The translations under genes were made by a program, and so were the position numbers. A stretch of DNA of 64,000 nt, from positions 4,843,403-4,907,402 of the forward strand of contig NZ_SOCE01000001.1 of the NCBI RefSeq assembly GCF_004365175.1, written 5' to 3'. Origin of the DNA: Kribbella voronezhensis (GTDB taxonomy: Bacteria; Actinomycetota; Actinomycetes; Propionibacteriales; Kribbellaceae). The stretch's first letter is position 1. Each line of letters starts with the position of its first letter. Under the pieces are notes generated by a model. The model made no database searches, was not told the origin of the DNA, and was given only the letters and a program-made list of their open reading frames with translations. Below, piece after piece: positions 25,507-35,284 of this stretch.

Positions 25507-26008
25507 TCGTTGGGCCCAGCGGGTCGTGGACTCGGCCGGGATCAGTCCCGGTGAGCTCGTCCTCGATGTCGGAGCCGGCCTCGGCGCGTTGACAGCGCCG
25601 CTGGTTCGGGCCGGGGCTCAGGTGGTCGCCGTGGAGCTCCACCCTGGTCGTGCCGATCGGTTGCGCCGGCGGTTCGCGGATGCACCGGTGACGGTGGTTC
25701 GTGCTGATGCCGGCGATCTCCGGTTGCCCAGCCGACCGTTCCGGGTGGTCTCCAGTCCGCCGTACGGAATCTCCACCTCGTTGCTGAAGAGGTTGCTCGC
25801 GCCGGGGTCACGCCTGGTCTCGGCCGACCTCGTCCTGCAGCGCGCGGTGGTGAACCGGTGGACCGCCGGTGCCGCACCAGGGGCCGCCCGCTGGTCGCAG
25901 TACTACGATCTTTCGATCGGGATTCGCCTTCCTCGTAAGGCTTTCACCCCACCGCCACACGTCGATTCCGCTGTCCTGCTCATCCGTCGTCCTACTCGCA
26001 GAACATGA
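25454..26008 (+). CDS. Erm-type (rRNA adenine N-6) methyltransferase, compact form
   Basis: Protein of 184 residues from the KsgA/Erm superfamily, which methylate adenine in rRNA. Motif I is LVLDVGAGLGALTAPLV, the SAM ribose-binding acid is in VVAVELHPGRA, motif III is VVRADAGDLRLP and the catalytic loop is SSPPYGIS. The C-terminal substrate domain typical of full-length Erm proteins (about 250 residues) is reduced to a short tail ending RRPTRRT. Only the GTG at 25454 keeps the conserved WHPLDSRW segment, and it lies inside the upstream ORF. The promoter context suggests induction by ribosome-targeting antibiotics, so A2058-type 23S methylation and macrolide resistance are the leading hypothesis. 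Another rRNA site is possible. Confidence 0.8.
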   Translation: MPGSGQARGAWGWHPLDSRWAQRVVDSAGISPGELVLDVGAGLGALTAPLVRAGAQVVAVELHPGRADRLRRRFADAPVTVVRADAGDLRLPSRPFRVVSSPPYGISTSLLKRLLAPGSRLVSADLVLQRAVVNRWTAGAAPGAARWSQYYDLSIGIRLPRKAFTPPPHVDSAVLLIRRPTRRT

Positions 26009-26010
26009 GA

Positions 26011-26043
26011 GGCCCCGCCTTCCTGAAACAAGAAGGCGGGGCC
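26011..26043. terminator. Bidirectional terminator between erm-like and ABC genes
   Basis: GGCCCCGCCTTC (26011-26022) pairs perfectly with GAAGGCGGGGCC (26032-26043) across a 9-base loop, between two convergent genes. Confidence 0.85.
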
Positions 26044-26054
26044 CAACTACCGGA

Positions 26055-27791
26055 TCAGCCGTGCCAGGAGTGCCAGAGCGCGGCGTAGGAGCCGTTCTGG
26101 GCTACCAGGTCGTCGTGGCTGCCTAGTTCGGTGATTCGGCCGTCCTCGACCACGGCGACCCGGTCGGCGTCGTGGGCCGTGTAGAGGCGGTGGGCGATCG
26201 CGATCACGGTCCGGCCTTCCAGTACGGCGGCCAGCGAACGCTCCATGTGCCGCGCGGCCCGCGGGTCGATCAGTGAGGTCGCCTCGTCGAGCACCAGCGT
26301 GTGCGGATCGGCCAGCACCAGGCGCGCCAACGCCAACTGCTGCGCCTGGGCCGGGGTCAGCGTGTGCTCACCCGAGCCAACGCGGGTGTCCAGACCGGAC
26401 GGCAACGCCAGAGTCCACTCCCGCGCGTCCACTGCTTCCAACGCCGCCAGTAGCTGGTCATCCGAAGCATCCGAGCGCGCCATCGAGAGGTTGTCCCGCA
26501 GTGTGCCGACGAAGACGTGGTGCTCCTGGGTGACCAGCGCGACCTGCTTGCGCAGCTCGTCCAGGGGCAGCTCGGTCATGCCGACGCCACCGACGTTCAC
26601 CGATCCGGCCCGCGGCGGATGGATCCCAGCGACCAGGCGGCCGAGTGTCGACTTGCCGGCACCCGACGGGCCGACCATGGCGATCCGCTCGCCCGGCTGA
26701 ACCACCAGGTCGACGCCGTGCAACACGTCGCGCCCGTCGACGTACGAGAACCGGACGTCGCGCGCCTCGACCAGCTCGCCGTTGGGCCTACGGCCGGAAG
26801 GCGTCCGGTCGTCCGGCACGTCCGTGATGCCGATCAGCCGGGCGAGCGAGGCACCGCCGATCTGTAGCTCGTCCATCCAGGAGAGCAGCCGGTCCACCGG
26901 GTCGATCAACTGGTTGACGTAGAGCACGCCGGCCGTGACCGCGCCCAGCGAGACGTGCCCGCCGAGGTGCAGCCAGCCGCCGAACAACAATGTCCCGACG
27001 ACCGGAACGAGGTACCCGATCTCGACCACCGGAAAGTAGATGGTCCGGAGGGACAAGGTGTACCGCTCGGCGTCGTACGAGCCGCGGATGTCCTTGTCCG
27101 ACTGGCGCACGCGCTGCTCGTACCGCTGGAGAGCCTCGACCGTCCGAGCACCCTCGACCGTCTCGGCGAGCGAGCTCGTCATCTGCGCGTACGCCGCGTT
27201 CTCGCGCAGGTACCCGTCCTTCGCACGGCGCAGGTACCACCTGGTGCTCAGCGCGAGCACCGGGACGAGAGCGAGCAGCGGCACGAGCACCCACACGCCG
27301 ACGAGCAGCGCGGCACCGACCGTGAACAACACAGTCACGAAAGCGACAATCGTCTCCGGGATGGCCAGACGCACTGTCTTCGACAGGGCGTCCACGTCCC
27401 GCGACGTCCGAGTCAGCAGATCGCCCGTGCCGGCGCTCTCGACTGTCCCGATCGGCAGCGCCAGCGCGTTGTCGACGAAGTCCTCGCGCAGCTCGGCGAG
27501 CACCTCCTCACCAAGCGCGAACGAGCGGAACCGGGCCCACCGGGTGAGCAGCGACTGCACCACCACGAACACTGCGATCACCAGGATCACTTGGTTGACC
27601 TTGCTCGCGGTGGTTCCGTGCTGCACGTCCTCGACCAGTCCACCGATCAGCCGCGGGGCGACCAGACCGGACACCGCGGCCAACGCGTGCAGGCCGAGGG
27701 CGACCAGCAGGGCCCGCGGGTGGCGCCGGGCCAGACTGCGCGCATACCGGCGGACGTCCGCCGAACTCGCGACAGGCAGGATCTGTCTCAC
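26055..27791 (-). CDS. Heterodimeric ABC exporter subunit with intact Walker A and degenerate signature
   Basis: Half-transporter of 578 residues: six membrane helices in about residues 20-320, then the nucleotide-binding domain. Walker A is intact (MVGPSGAGKST near 372) and Walker B with catalytic Glu is present (TLVLDEATSLID). The switch His is in IAIAHRL. The signature motif is LTPAQAQQ instead of LSGGQ, so this subunit cannot complete its partner's ATP site. The partner gene upstream overlaps by four bases and has the opposite defect. Together they form one competent ATP site made from this Walker A and the partner's FSGGQ. Such asymmetric exporters handle drugs, peptides or lipids; the substrate is unknown. 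Confidence 0.92.
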   Translation of the reverse strand: MRQILPVASSADVRRYARSLARRHPRALLVALGLHALAAVSGLVAPRLIGGLVEDVQHGTTASKVNQVILVIAVFVVVQSLLTRWARFRSFALGEEVLAELREDFVDNALALPIGTVESAGTGDLLTRTSRDVDALSKTVRLAIPETIVAFVTVLFTVGAALLVGVWVLVPLLALVPVLALSTRWYLRRAKDGYLRENAAYAQMTSSLAETVEGARTVEALQRYEQRVRQSDKDIRGSYDAERYTLSLRTIYFPVVEIGYLVPVVGTLLFGGWLHLGGHVSLGAVTAGVLYVNQLIDPVDRLLSWMDELQIGGASLARLIGITDVPDDRTPSGRRPNGELVEARDVRFSYVDGRDVLHGVDLVVQPGERIAMVGPSGAGKSTLGRLVAGIHPPRAGSVNVGGVGMTELPLDELRKQVALVTQEHHVFVGTLRDNLSMARSDASDDQLLAALEAVDAREWTLALPSGLDTRVGSGEHTLTPAQAQQLALARLVLADPHTLVLDEATSLIDPRAARHMERSLAAVLEGRTVIAIAHRLYTAHDADRVAVVEDGRITELGSHDDLVAQNGSYAALWHSWHG

Positions 27792-29509
27792 GCCGGCACC
27801 TCCTCGTCCTCGGTCTGCCTGGTCACTGTGCTGCGGTACTGCGGTTGCTCCTCGAGCAGCTGCCGATGCTTGCCAACAGCAACCACTCGTCCGTCCGCGA
27901 CGAAGATCACCTCGTCGACACGATCCAGCAGCAACGGGCTGGAAGTCAGTACTACGGTGCTGCGGCCGGCCCGGTGCTCCGCCAGCCGCTCAGCGATCCG
28001 CATCTCCGTGTGCGCGTCCACCGCGGAGGTGGGCTCGACCAGCACCAGCACCGACGGATCGGCCAGCAGAGCGCGAACCAGGATCAGCCGCTGCCGCTGC
28101 CCACCGGAGAACGAGCGGCCCTTCTCCTCGACCTCGGAGTCGAGCCCGTCCGGCAACGCGACCAAAACGTCCTCGGCCGACGCCGTCCGGATCGCGGCCA
28201 GCAACTCCTCATCCGTACGCCGGTGTGCCGGGTCGAGCTCGTCGCGCAGGGTCCCGGTGAACAACTGAGTGCCCGTGTCGCTCACCAGGATCCGCCTGCG
28301 CACGTCCGCCCGGGTCGCGCTGGCCAGCGTGACCCCGCCGTACCGGACCTCGCTGGTCTCGTCGTAGCGGCCGAGGCGGTCGGCCAGCACTGCGGCGAGG
28401 TCGGCCTCGGCGGACACGATCGCGGTGAGCAGGCCCTCGCGGGCGCGGATGCCGGAGACGGGGTCGACCAGGTCGCCGCGGTCCGGCAACGTGACCGGCT
28501 CGGCCGGATCCACCACGTCGGGGGTCAGCACCATCACCCTGTTCACCCGGCCGGCCGCGACCAGGCCGCGCATCAGCTGGTTGGCGAACTCTGTCGCCGT
28601 CCGCAACGGCAGCACCAGGAACATGGCATAGCCGTAGAAAGCAAGCAGGGTGCCGGCGCTCAGCTCACCCTTCAGCGCGAAGTGGGCGCCCAGACCGACG
28701 ACGGCCACCACGAAGATGCCCGGAAGGAGAACCTGGGTGGCGTCCAGGGCGGACTGGATCCGGGCCACCTGGACACCGGCCCGGCGGACACCCTGCGACT
28801 CGTCGCGGTAGCGCCGGGAGAACGAGTCCTCGCCGCCGATGCCACGCAGTACGCGCAAGCCGGAGACGATGTCGGAGCCGAGGGAGTTCAGCTCGCCGAC
28901 CGCCTGCCGCTGGGCGAACTGCTTGCGGTGCAACGGCCGCAGCATCGGACCGAGCGCGAACAGCATCACCGGGACACCGATCAGCACCACGAGACCGAGC
29001 ACGGTCGACGACTGCAGCAGGATCACCGCGACCACGGCGAAGGAGACGATCGAGCCGGCGAACCGGGCGCAGACCTCCATCAGATTGCCGATGTAGGACA
29101 GGTCGCCCGCGCCGATGCTGACCACCTCGCCGGTGGCCAGGTTCTTCGGCAGGGTCGCGCCGAGGTCGGCCGACTTCCGCGTCACCACCTGAACCGTCCG
29201 ATACGCGGCGGAGAGCCAGTTCGCCACGGCGAACCTGTGCCGCATGATGCCGGCCAGCGCCTGCACGACCCCGACAGCGGTCAGCGCGACGGTCCACAGC
29301 ACCAGCCGCTCGCCGTTGCGATCAGCGACGCCCTCGTCGATGGCCTTGCCCAGGATCGCGGGGATGAAGGCCTGTGACCCCATCCACAGGATTCCGAACG
29401 CCATCCCGCCCAGGAGCGTGGTCTTCTGACCGCGCGCCACCCACCACAGATAGCGGGCAGGCGAACGGTGATCGGGCGTACCGGGATCGGCCACAGGAAG
29501 CTGTTTCAT
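27788..29509 (-). CDS. Heterodimeric ABC exporter subunit lacking Walker A
   Basis: Half-transporter of 573 residues with six membrane helices (about 30-320) and a C-terminal nucleotide-binding domain. The signature is good (FSGGQRQRLILVRALLAD) and a Walker B-like VLVLVEPTSAVD is present. Where Walker A should be (about residue 363) the sequence is TAIVSAEADLAAVLAD, with no Gly-Lys-Ser/Thr. It should therefore not bind ATP productively at its own site and depends on the partner's Walker A. Its stop overlaps the partner start by four bases. The nearby Erm-type gene is convergent and separated by a terminator, so a joint resistance role is not shown. Confidence 0.92.
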   Translation of the reverse strand: MKQLPVADPGTPDHRSPARYLWWVARGQKTTLLGGMAFGILWMGSQAFIPAILGKAIDEGVADRNGERLVLWTVALTAVGVVQALAGIMRHRFAVANWLSAAYRTVQVVTRKSADLGATLPKNLATGEVVSIGAGDLSYIGNLMEVCARFAGSIVSFAVVAVILLQSSTVLGLVVLIGVPVMLFALGPMLRPLHRKQFAQRQAVGELNSLGSDIVSGLRVLRGIGGEDSFSRRYRDESQGVRRAGVQVARIQSALDATQVLLPGIFVVAVVGLGAHFALKGELSAGTLLAFYGYAMFLVLPLRTATEFANQLMRGLVAAGRVNRVMVLTPDVVDPAEPVTLPDRGDLVDPVSGIRAREGLLTAIVSAEADLAAVLADRLGRYDETSEVRYGGVTLASATRADVRRRILVSDTGTQLFTGTLRDELDPAHRRTDEELLAAIRTASAEDVLVALPDGLDSEVEEKGRSFSGGQRQRLILVRALLADPSVLVLVEPTSAVDAHTEMRIAERLAEHRAGRSTVVLTSSPLLLDRVDEVIFVADGRVVAVGKHRQLLEEQPQYRSTVTRQTEDEEVPA

Positions 29510-29660
29510 AGCTCTCTCAGGCTAGGTGGCCGCACCGACTGAACGCATGTGATTAAAAGCTCCCCGGTGACCCACGCCATCGATCTGTTGGTGGCGGAGC
29601 TTCATCTTGCGTTGGGCAACGAGTTCCCGGGCCGCCATCTGCACCCCCTGTGCTGGATCC

Positions 29661-30626
29661 ATGCTGGTGATCGCGCATCGTGGAGCGAGTGGCTACCGAC
29701 CGGAACACACCCCCTCGGCGTACCGCCTGGCGGCCGCGCTGGGGGCCGACTACCTGGAGCCCGACCTGGTCGCCACGCTCGACGGCGTCCTGGTGGCCCG
29801 GCACGAGAACGAGATCTCCGGTACGACGGACGTCGCGGACCACGCGGTGTTCGCGGACCGGCGGATCACCAAGATCGTCGACGGGACGGCCGTCACCGGC
29901 TGGTTCGTCGAGGACTTCACCTACGAGGAACTACGTACGCTCCGGGCCAAGGAGCGGATGCCGGCGCTGAGGGCGGCCAACACGGCGTACGACGGCCGGG
30001 AGCTGATCCCCACCTTCGACGAGGTGGTCGCGCTGGCGCGGCAGGAGTCCGCAAGGCTCGGCCGCCCGATCGGGGTGATCCCGGAGATCAAGCACCCGGC
30101 GTACTTCCGGCACCTCGGTCTGCCGCTGGAGGAGCTCCTCGCCGAGCGGTTGGCAGCGCTGGGGCTGTGCAAGGGCGAGGCGATGGTTCAGTCGTTCGAG
30201 CCGACGAGTCTGCGGCGGCTGTCGGTGATGACGAGCGTGCCGCTAGTGCAGCTGGTCGACTCCGAGAACGCACCGAACGATTTCCTGCGAAGCGGTGACG
30301 GCAGGACGTTCCTGGACCTGATCGCGCCATCCGGGCTGCGCGAGATATCGACGTACGCGCAGGTACTGGCGCCGCACAAGGACCTGGTGATCCCACGCAC
30401 GGCCAGTGGCGCCTTGGGGGAGCCCACCAAGCTGGTGGATCAAGCGCACCGGGCAGGGCTCGCTGTGCAGCTCTGGACCTTCCGCGCCGAACGCCGCTTC
30501 ACCCCGACCGGCCTCGACATGGCCGCCGAACTGGCCCGCTTCGCGGCCACCGGCATCGACGGCGTCTTCGCCGACCATCCGGACATCGCAGTAGCAGCTG
30601 CCGCGAGAACGGCAGTCAAGGTCTAA
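29661..30626 (+). CDS. Glycerophosphodiester phosphodiesterase (GlpQ type)
   Basis: Hydrolyses glycerophosphodiesters to glycerol-3-phosphate and an alcohol. TIM-barrel enzyme of 321 residues. The catalytic first His and metal ligands are in VIAHRGASGYRPEHT (near the N-terminus), and the second His lies in ARHENEISGTTD. PEIKHP and FADHPD are further conserved blocks. The sequence begins directly with the first barrel strand (MLVIAHRG) and has no signal peptide, so it should act in the cytoplasm, unlike classical periplasmic GlpQ. The start is the ATG at 29661; frames further upstream add no recognisable sequence. The 3' end overlaps the convergent M48 peptidase gene by four bases. Confidence 0.9.
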   Translation: MLVIAHRGASGYRPEHTPSAYRLAAALGADYLEPDLVATLDGVLVARHENEISGTTDVADHAVFADRRITKIVDGTAVTGWFVEDFTYEELRTLRAKERMPALRAANTAYDGRELIPTFDEVVALARQESARLGRPIGVIPEIKHPAYFRHLGLPLEELLAERLAALGLCKGEAMVQSFEPTSLRRLSVMTSVPLVQLVDSENAPNDFLRSGDGRTFLDLIAPSGLREISTYAQVLAPHKDLVIPRTASGALGEPTKLVDQAHRAGLAVQLWTFRAERRFTPTGLDMAAELARFAATGIDGVFADHPDIAVAAAARTAVKV

Positions 30627-31894
30627 CGCAGCTCGGTCCGCAACTCCTTCAGTACTGCGTCAGCCGTCGTCGCCAACTCGCCATCGATCGCGCGGCTCCG
30701 GTCATTCGTCAGTACTACGAGCGCGCGCTGGGCCGGCCTTGCACGGATCAGCTTGGTCCGCAGGTACGTCGGTGGGTGGGTCGAGTCGATCCGGGTGTCC
30801 TGGAGTCGGCTGAGCCTGACGCGTCGCTCGATCTCACGCGCGGGTACCTCGGCGACAGCACGCCGTACGGCCTCCAGCGGTTGGATGCCCTTGTCGAAGC
30901 GCAGGGACCGCTCGAGCGCACGGTAGGAGGCATCGGCGAGCAGCGTCCGCTCGAGTGCCCAGGCGGTGGCGTCCGAGCCGGCGATCTCGGCGGCCTTGCG
31001 GTCGGCGAGGTACTCGGCCCGCTGGCTGCTCCGCAAGTCCAGCTTGCCGAGCAGCCAGGAGTAGCTCCGTACGCCGCCGCCCACGGTCGCGTTGACGATC
31101 CTGGTCACCAGGCCTGCGGGGGTCGGATCCGCCCACATCGCGTCAGCGAGTTCCTGCCTGTACCGATCGAGAGGCTGCTCGCTGAAGGTCTGCCGCAGCT
31201 CGTAGAGCACAGAACCCGCGGCATTCACCATCCAGCCGTGCCGGGCGTCACCGTTCTTGCCGTGACCGAGCTCGTGCGCGAGGATCGCGACCCGCTCCTG
31301 CGGTCCGAGCCCTGCCCACAGTGGCAGTCCGAGACCGATCACGGGCCGGAAGCGCCAGCCGATGCGCGCGAAGTACACAGTGGGCTCAGGATCGACGACC
31401 ACCGCGGTAACCGGCTTGGTGCCGATGGTCCTGGCGAGTTCGTCCAGCAGAGCGAACAGCGTCGGTGCACTGTCCCGCTCGACGAGGTGGGCGTCCGGAT
31501 CCAGACGGTGCGCTCGCGGCCGGAGCAGCAGGGCGAGGCTGAGCGGAATCAGCGCCAGCAGGATGCTCAGCCAGAGAGGTCTGTAGAAGACAAGTAGTGC
31601 GATCCCGGCCAGCAGGGCGGCCAGGGGCAGTAGAAGGACCAAGCCCGACAGTAGCCAGGCGCCGATCCGGGCGGCGTCCCAGCCGGGTCGGTGGAGGTGG
31701 CCGTGCTCCAGTTCGCGGTACAGGGTGTCAGCGAGCCGGTGTTCCAGGCGCTGGCGCCAGGTCGGCTCGGGGCGGTCAGTGGCCGACGGGTCGACGTTCC
31801 AGTCGCACTTGTCGCACCAGGTGACGTACCGCGGGTCTACGGGGACTTGCTGGGCGCACTGCGGACAGCGCGTCACCCCGGCATCTGTCTGCAC
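30623..31894 (-). CDS. Membrane M48-family zinc metallopeptidase with N-terminal zinc ribbon
   Basis: Protein of 423 residues. An N-terminal zinc ribbon (CPQCAQQVPVDPRYVTWCDKC) precedes two membrane helices around residues 78-125. The protease domain has HELGHGKNGD (HEXXH) around residue 208, and a downstream Glu that would be the third zinc ligand lies in RAEYLADRKAAE. This is the HtpX/Ste24-like M48 organisation with the active site on the cytoplasmic side, usually used in membrane protein quality control. The zinc ribbon is an extra that could recognise substrates or partners. Its start codon region is followed upstream by the PspC stress gene on the same strand. Confidence 0.9.
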   Translation of the reverse strand: MQTDAGVTRCPQCAQQVPVDPRYVTWCDKCDWNVDPSATDRPEPTWRQRLEHRLADTLYRELEHGHLHRPGWDAARIGAWLLSGLVLLLPLAALLAGIALLVFYRPLWLSILLALIPLSLALLLRPRAHRLDPDAHLVERDSAPTLFALLDELARTIGTKPVTAVVVDPEPTVYFARIGWRFRPVIGLGLPLWAGLGPQERVAILAHELGHGKNGDARHGWMVNAAGSVLYELRQTFSEQPLDRYRQELADAMWADPTPAGLVTRIVNATVGGGVRSYSWLLGKLDLRSSQRAEYLADRKAAEIAGSDATAWALERTLLADASYRALERSLRFDKGIQPLEAVRRAVAEVPAREIERRVRLSRLQDTRIDSTHPPTYLRTKLIRARPAQRALVVLTNDRSRAIDGELATTADAVLKELRTELR

Positions 31895-31924
31895 CGGGGA
31901 AGTGTGGCAGTAGTTCTGTACTGC

Positions 31925-31979
31925 GGCAGCACGGTGGCGGGCCGTCGGGGCCTACCGAGGGGACCGTCACCGTGCTGCC
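31925..31979 (-). terminator. Terminator hairpin after the PspC/basic peptide unit
   Basis: GGCAGCACGGTG (31925-31936) pairs perfectly with CACCGTGCTGCC (31968-31979), and the pairing extends inward past one mismatch. It lies over the stop of the tentative small gene and before the M48 gene. Confidence 0.6.
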
Positions 31980-32170
31980 AGGGTGCCCGCTTCTGGTTGT
32001 GTGGCTGCGGGCCGGCCGACCTGGCGCGGCTGGGCGGGGTGCCCGGCTGGTGCACCCGGTCGACCAGGCTGGTTGTGCAGTGCGGCTAGCTGTTGCCGGC
32101 GCAGCTTGAGCAAGCGTGCGCGGTACTGGCGCCGGCGCCGGGCCAGGTCGGCCCGGACGGCCGGGCTCAC
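31967..32170 (-). CDS. Tentative small basic protein, 67 aa, coupled to pspC
   Basis: I do not recognise this frame. It starts with a GTG that overlaps the pspC stop by four bases (GTGA), the same coupling used throughout this genome, and reads MSPAVRADLARRRRQYRARL, then becomes Pro/Ala/Gln-rich. It is strongly basic with a helical first half. Its stop falls in a terminator hairpin. The coupling and the terminator position favour a real gene; the low-complexity tail argues for caution. Confidence 0.35.
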   Translation of the reverse strand: MSPAVRADLARRRRQYRARLLKLRRQQLAALHNQPGRPGAPAGHPAQPRQVGRPAATQPEAGTLAAR

Positions 32171-32490
32171 GCGGCCGGCGGCTTGTCGTCGTAGATGCGG
32201 GCGGCGATGTCGGCTTCCTGGGTCGGCTGCTGCTGGAAGTTCTGCTGAACGTCCTGCCAGACCGCCTTGCCGTCGGCCTCCGGGATCACGATCCAGGCGA
32301 TCACGTAGCCGAGCAGCGCGGTGCCGCCGGTGATCAGGGTGAGGCCGACGATGCCCAGCCGGACCAGCGTCGCGTCGATGTTGAGGTACTCCGCGATGCC
32401 GCCGGAGACACCGGACAGCATCCGCTGGTTGCGGGAGCGGCGAAGGACCTTGCCGGACAGATTCGAGAACGGTGCAGTGGAGTTCGTCAT
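32167..32490 (-). CDS. PspC-domain membrane protein
   Basis: Protein of 107 residues with the PspC domain: LRRSRNQRMLSGVSGGIAEYLNIDATLVRLG followed by one long hydrophobic stretch (IVGLTLITGGTALLGYVIAWIVIPE). The C-terminal tail is soluble and ends DDKPPAA. PspC proteins sense or relay envelope stress in the membrane; in actinobacteria they often stand apart from other psp genes, as here. Downstream is a tentative coupled basic peptide, then the M48 membrane protease, also a membrane quality-control protein, on the same strand. Confidence 0.9.
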   Translation of the reverse strand: MTNSTAPFSNLSGKVLRRSRNQRMLSGVSGGIAEYLNIDATLVRLGIVGLTLITGGTALLGYVIAWIVIPEADGKAVWQDVQQNFQQQPTQEADIAARIYDDKPPAA

Positions 32491-32612
32491 GTCACCAACT
32501 GTGCCGCCGCGGACCCCCTCGCCACATCAGGATCCGACCCGACCCACCCCTGACCCGACCCCTGCCCACACCTTCACCCCGCCCCTGACGACTTTCGTCA
32601 CCTACAGCTGCT

Positions 32613-33176
32613 TCAGAGGTCGCGGCTGACCAGGACCCAGGAGGGGGAGGTGCGGCTGACTTCCTCGAAGCCGGCGGCCAGGTAGATGGAGAGCGGGCCG
32701 CGATAGAGGCCGGCGGAGGAGGTCTTGCCTGTCCGGGCGACGTCCACGGCGCAGGCCTGGAGGGTGGTGGCGCCGTGGGTGCGGGCGAGGTCGATCGCGC
32801 CGGTCAGCAGTTCGCCGGTGACTCCCTGGCGGCGGTGAGCTACCGGTACTACGAAGCAGGTGACCACCCAGGCCTCGGGGTCGGCGCCTCGCCAGTTGGG
32901 TGACGCGATCACACGTGGGTAGGCCGCACGGGGCCCGACGGCGCACCAGCCGACCGGCGTACCGGACTCGTCGCTGGCCAGTACGCCGGGAGGCCGGTCC
33001 GAGTGGAGCTGAGCGCGCAGGGCGTCGCGGTGAGTCGCGGGAGCGGCGTCGGACCACAGCTTGCCGCGAAGCCGGAAGTACTGACAGAAACAGCGCGACG
33101 GGTCGCCGCGCTCGCCCATCACCTGGACCAGATCGTCCCAGCGATCGGCCGTCGCCGGGCGCACCTCGAGACTCAT
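32613..33176 (-). CDS. GNAT-family N-acetyltransferase
   Basis: Protein of 187 residues with the GNAT fold. The acetyl-CoA pyrophosphate loop is HRRQGVTGELL, preceded by the strand WVVTCFVVPV, and a C-terminal Tyr-containing segment is IYLAAGFEEVSRTSPSW. The N-terminal block RCFCQYFRLRGKLW has a Cys pair characteristic of a subgroup of small actinobacterial acetyltransferases. The acceptor substrate is unknown. It diverges from the groEL promoter region and does not appear to share its CIRCE control. Confidence 0.85.
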   Translation of the reverse strand: MSLEVRPATADRWDDLVQVMGERGDPSRCFCQYFRLRGKLWSDAAPATHRDALRAQLHSDRPPGVLASDESGTPVGWCAVGPRAAYPRVIASPNWRGADPEAWVVTCFVVPVAHRRQGVTGELLTGAIDLARTHGATTLQACAVDVARTGKTSSAGLYRGPLSIYLAAGFEEVSRTSPSWVLVSRDL

Positions 33177-33213
33177 CCAGCCACCGTAGCGCGGGCCGGA
33201 GCGAGGGGGCTGG

Positions 33214-33240
33214 CTTGCACTCGGTTGGGGCGAGTGCTAA
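33214..33240. promoter_or_regulatory. CIRCE operator 1 (HrcA site)
   Basis: CTTGCACTC-N9-GAGTGCTAA matches the CIRCE consensus TTAGCACTC-N9-GAGTGCTAA at 16 of 18 positions, with the right arm perfect. Confidence 0.88.
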
Positions 33241-33247
33241 TACTTGG

Positions 33248-33274
33248 TTAGCACTCGCTGGGTGAGAGTGATAA
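33248..33274. promoter_or_regulatory. CIRCE operator 2 (HrcA site)
   Basis: TTAGCACTC-N9-GAGTGATAA matches CIRCE at 17 of 18 positions. It lies seven bases after the first copy, about 150 bases upstream of groEL. Confidence 0.9.
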
Positions 33275-33387
33275 CTCTCGTGCCCAGCAGGTGTGACCAT
33301 AGACGGCCTCGATGAGGTATCGGAGACGTGGCGGGACGTGACCGCCACGACGACGGTGCCGTCCGTCGCGGGCATCCGGCCGGCTGA

Positions 33388-35046
<1,659 letters not shown>

Positions 35047-35088
35047 TCTCCTGAAGTCCCGCAGGACAGCAACACAAAGCAGTACAGC

Positions 35089-35120
35089 AAGGCGGTCCCG
35101 GCTCCGGCCGGGGCCGCCTT
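35089..35120 (+). terminator. groEL terminator
   Basis: AAGGCGGTCCCGGC (35089-35102) pairs with GCCGGGGCCGCCTT (35107-35120) over 14 bases with one G-T pair and a 4-base loop, followed by T-G-C. Confidence 0.85.
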
Positions 35121-35159
35121 TGCGTCGCCTCCCAAGACCGGCGTCGTGGGATTAATCGG

Positions 35160-35188
35160 TGGACCATGACCTCGGCGGGGCCTAAGGT
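35160..35188 (+). promoter_or_regulatory. Probable promoter of the leader peptide/GNAT unit
   Basis: TGGACC (35160-35165), a 17-base spacer and TAAGGT (35183-35188). The start would be near 35195, about 30 bases before the short upstream ORF. Confidence 0.4.
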
Positions 35189-35227
35189 CTGCGACAGCGA
35201 GACGATCTCGAGTGGAAGGAGCGACCG

Positions 35228-35284
35228 ATGAAGACCACTTTGTGCATTCCGGCGCGCCTGCCCCGCTCGTTCAGCTCGCACTGA
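35228..35284 (+). CDS. Putative 18-aa leader peptide upstream of the GNAT gene
   Basis: ATG at 35228 with the strong ribosome site GGAAGGAG six bases upstream. The peptide reads MKTTLCIPARLPRSFSSH and ends 32 bases before the GNAT start, which has its own perfect GGAGG. Strong translation signals on so short a frame suggest a regulatory leader, but no pairing or stalling mechanism could be identified. Confidence 0.4.
   Translation: MKTTLCIPARLPRSFSSH

Noticed and set aside
26055-29509. ABC exporter and Erm-type gene as one resistance operon
   Set aside because: They are convergent and separated by a perfect bidirectional terminator at 26011-26043, so they are independent units.
29549-30298. 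Alternative frame over the start of the glycerophosphodiesterase gene
   Set aside because: It overlaps a gene with intact catalytic motifs and becomes Arg/Gly-rich once inside it; only the first 30 codons look ordinary.
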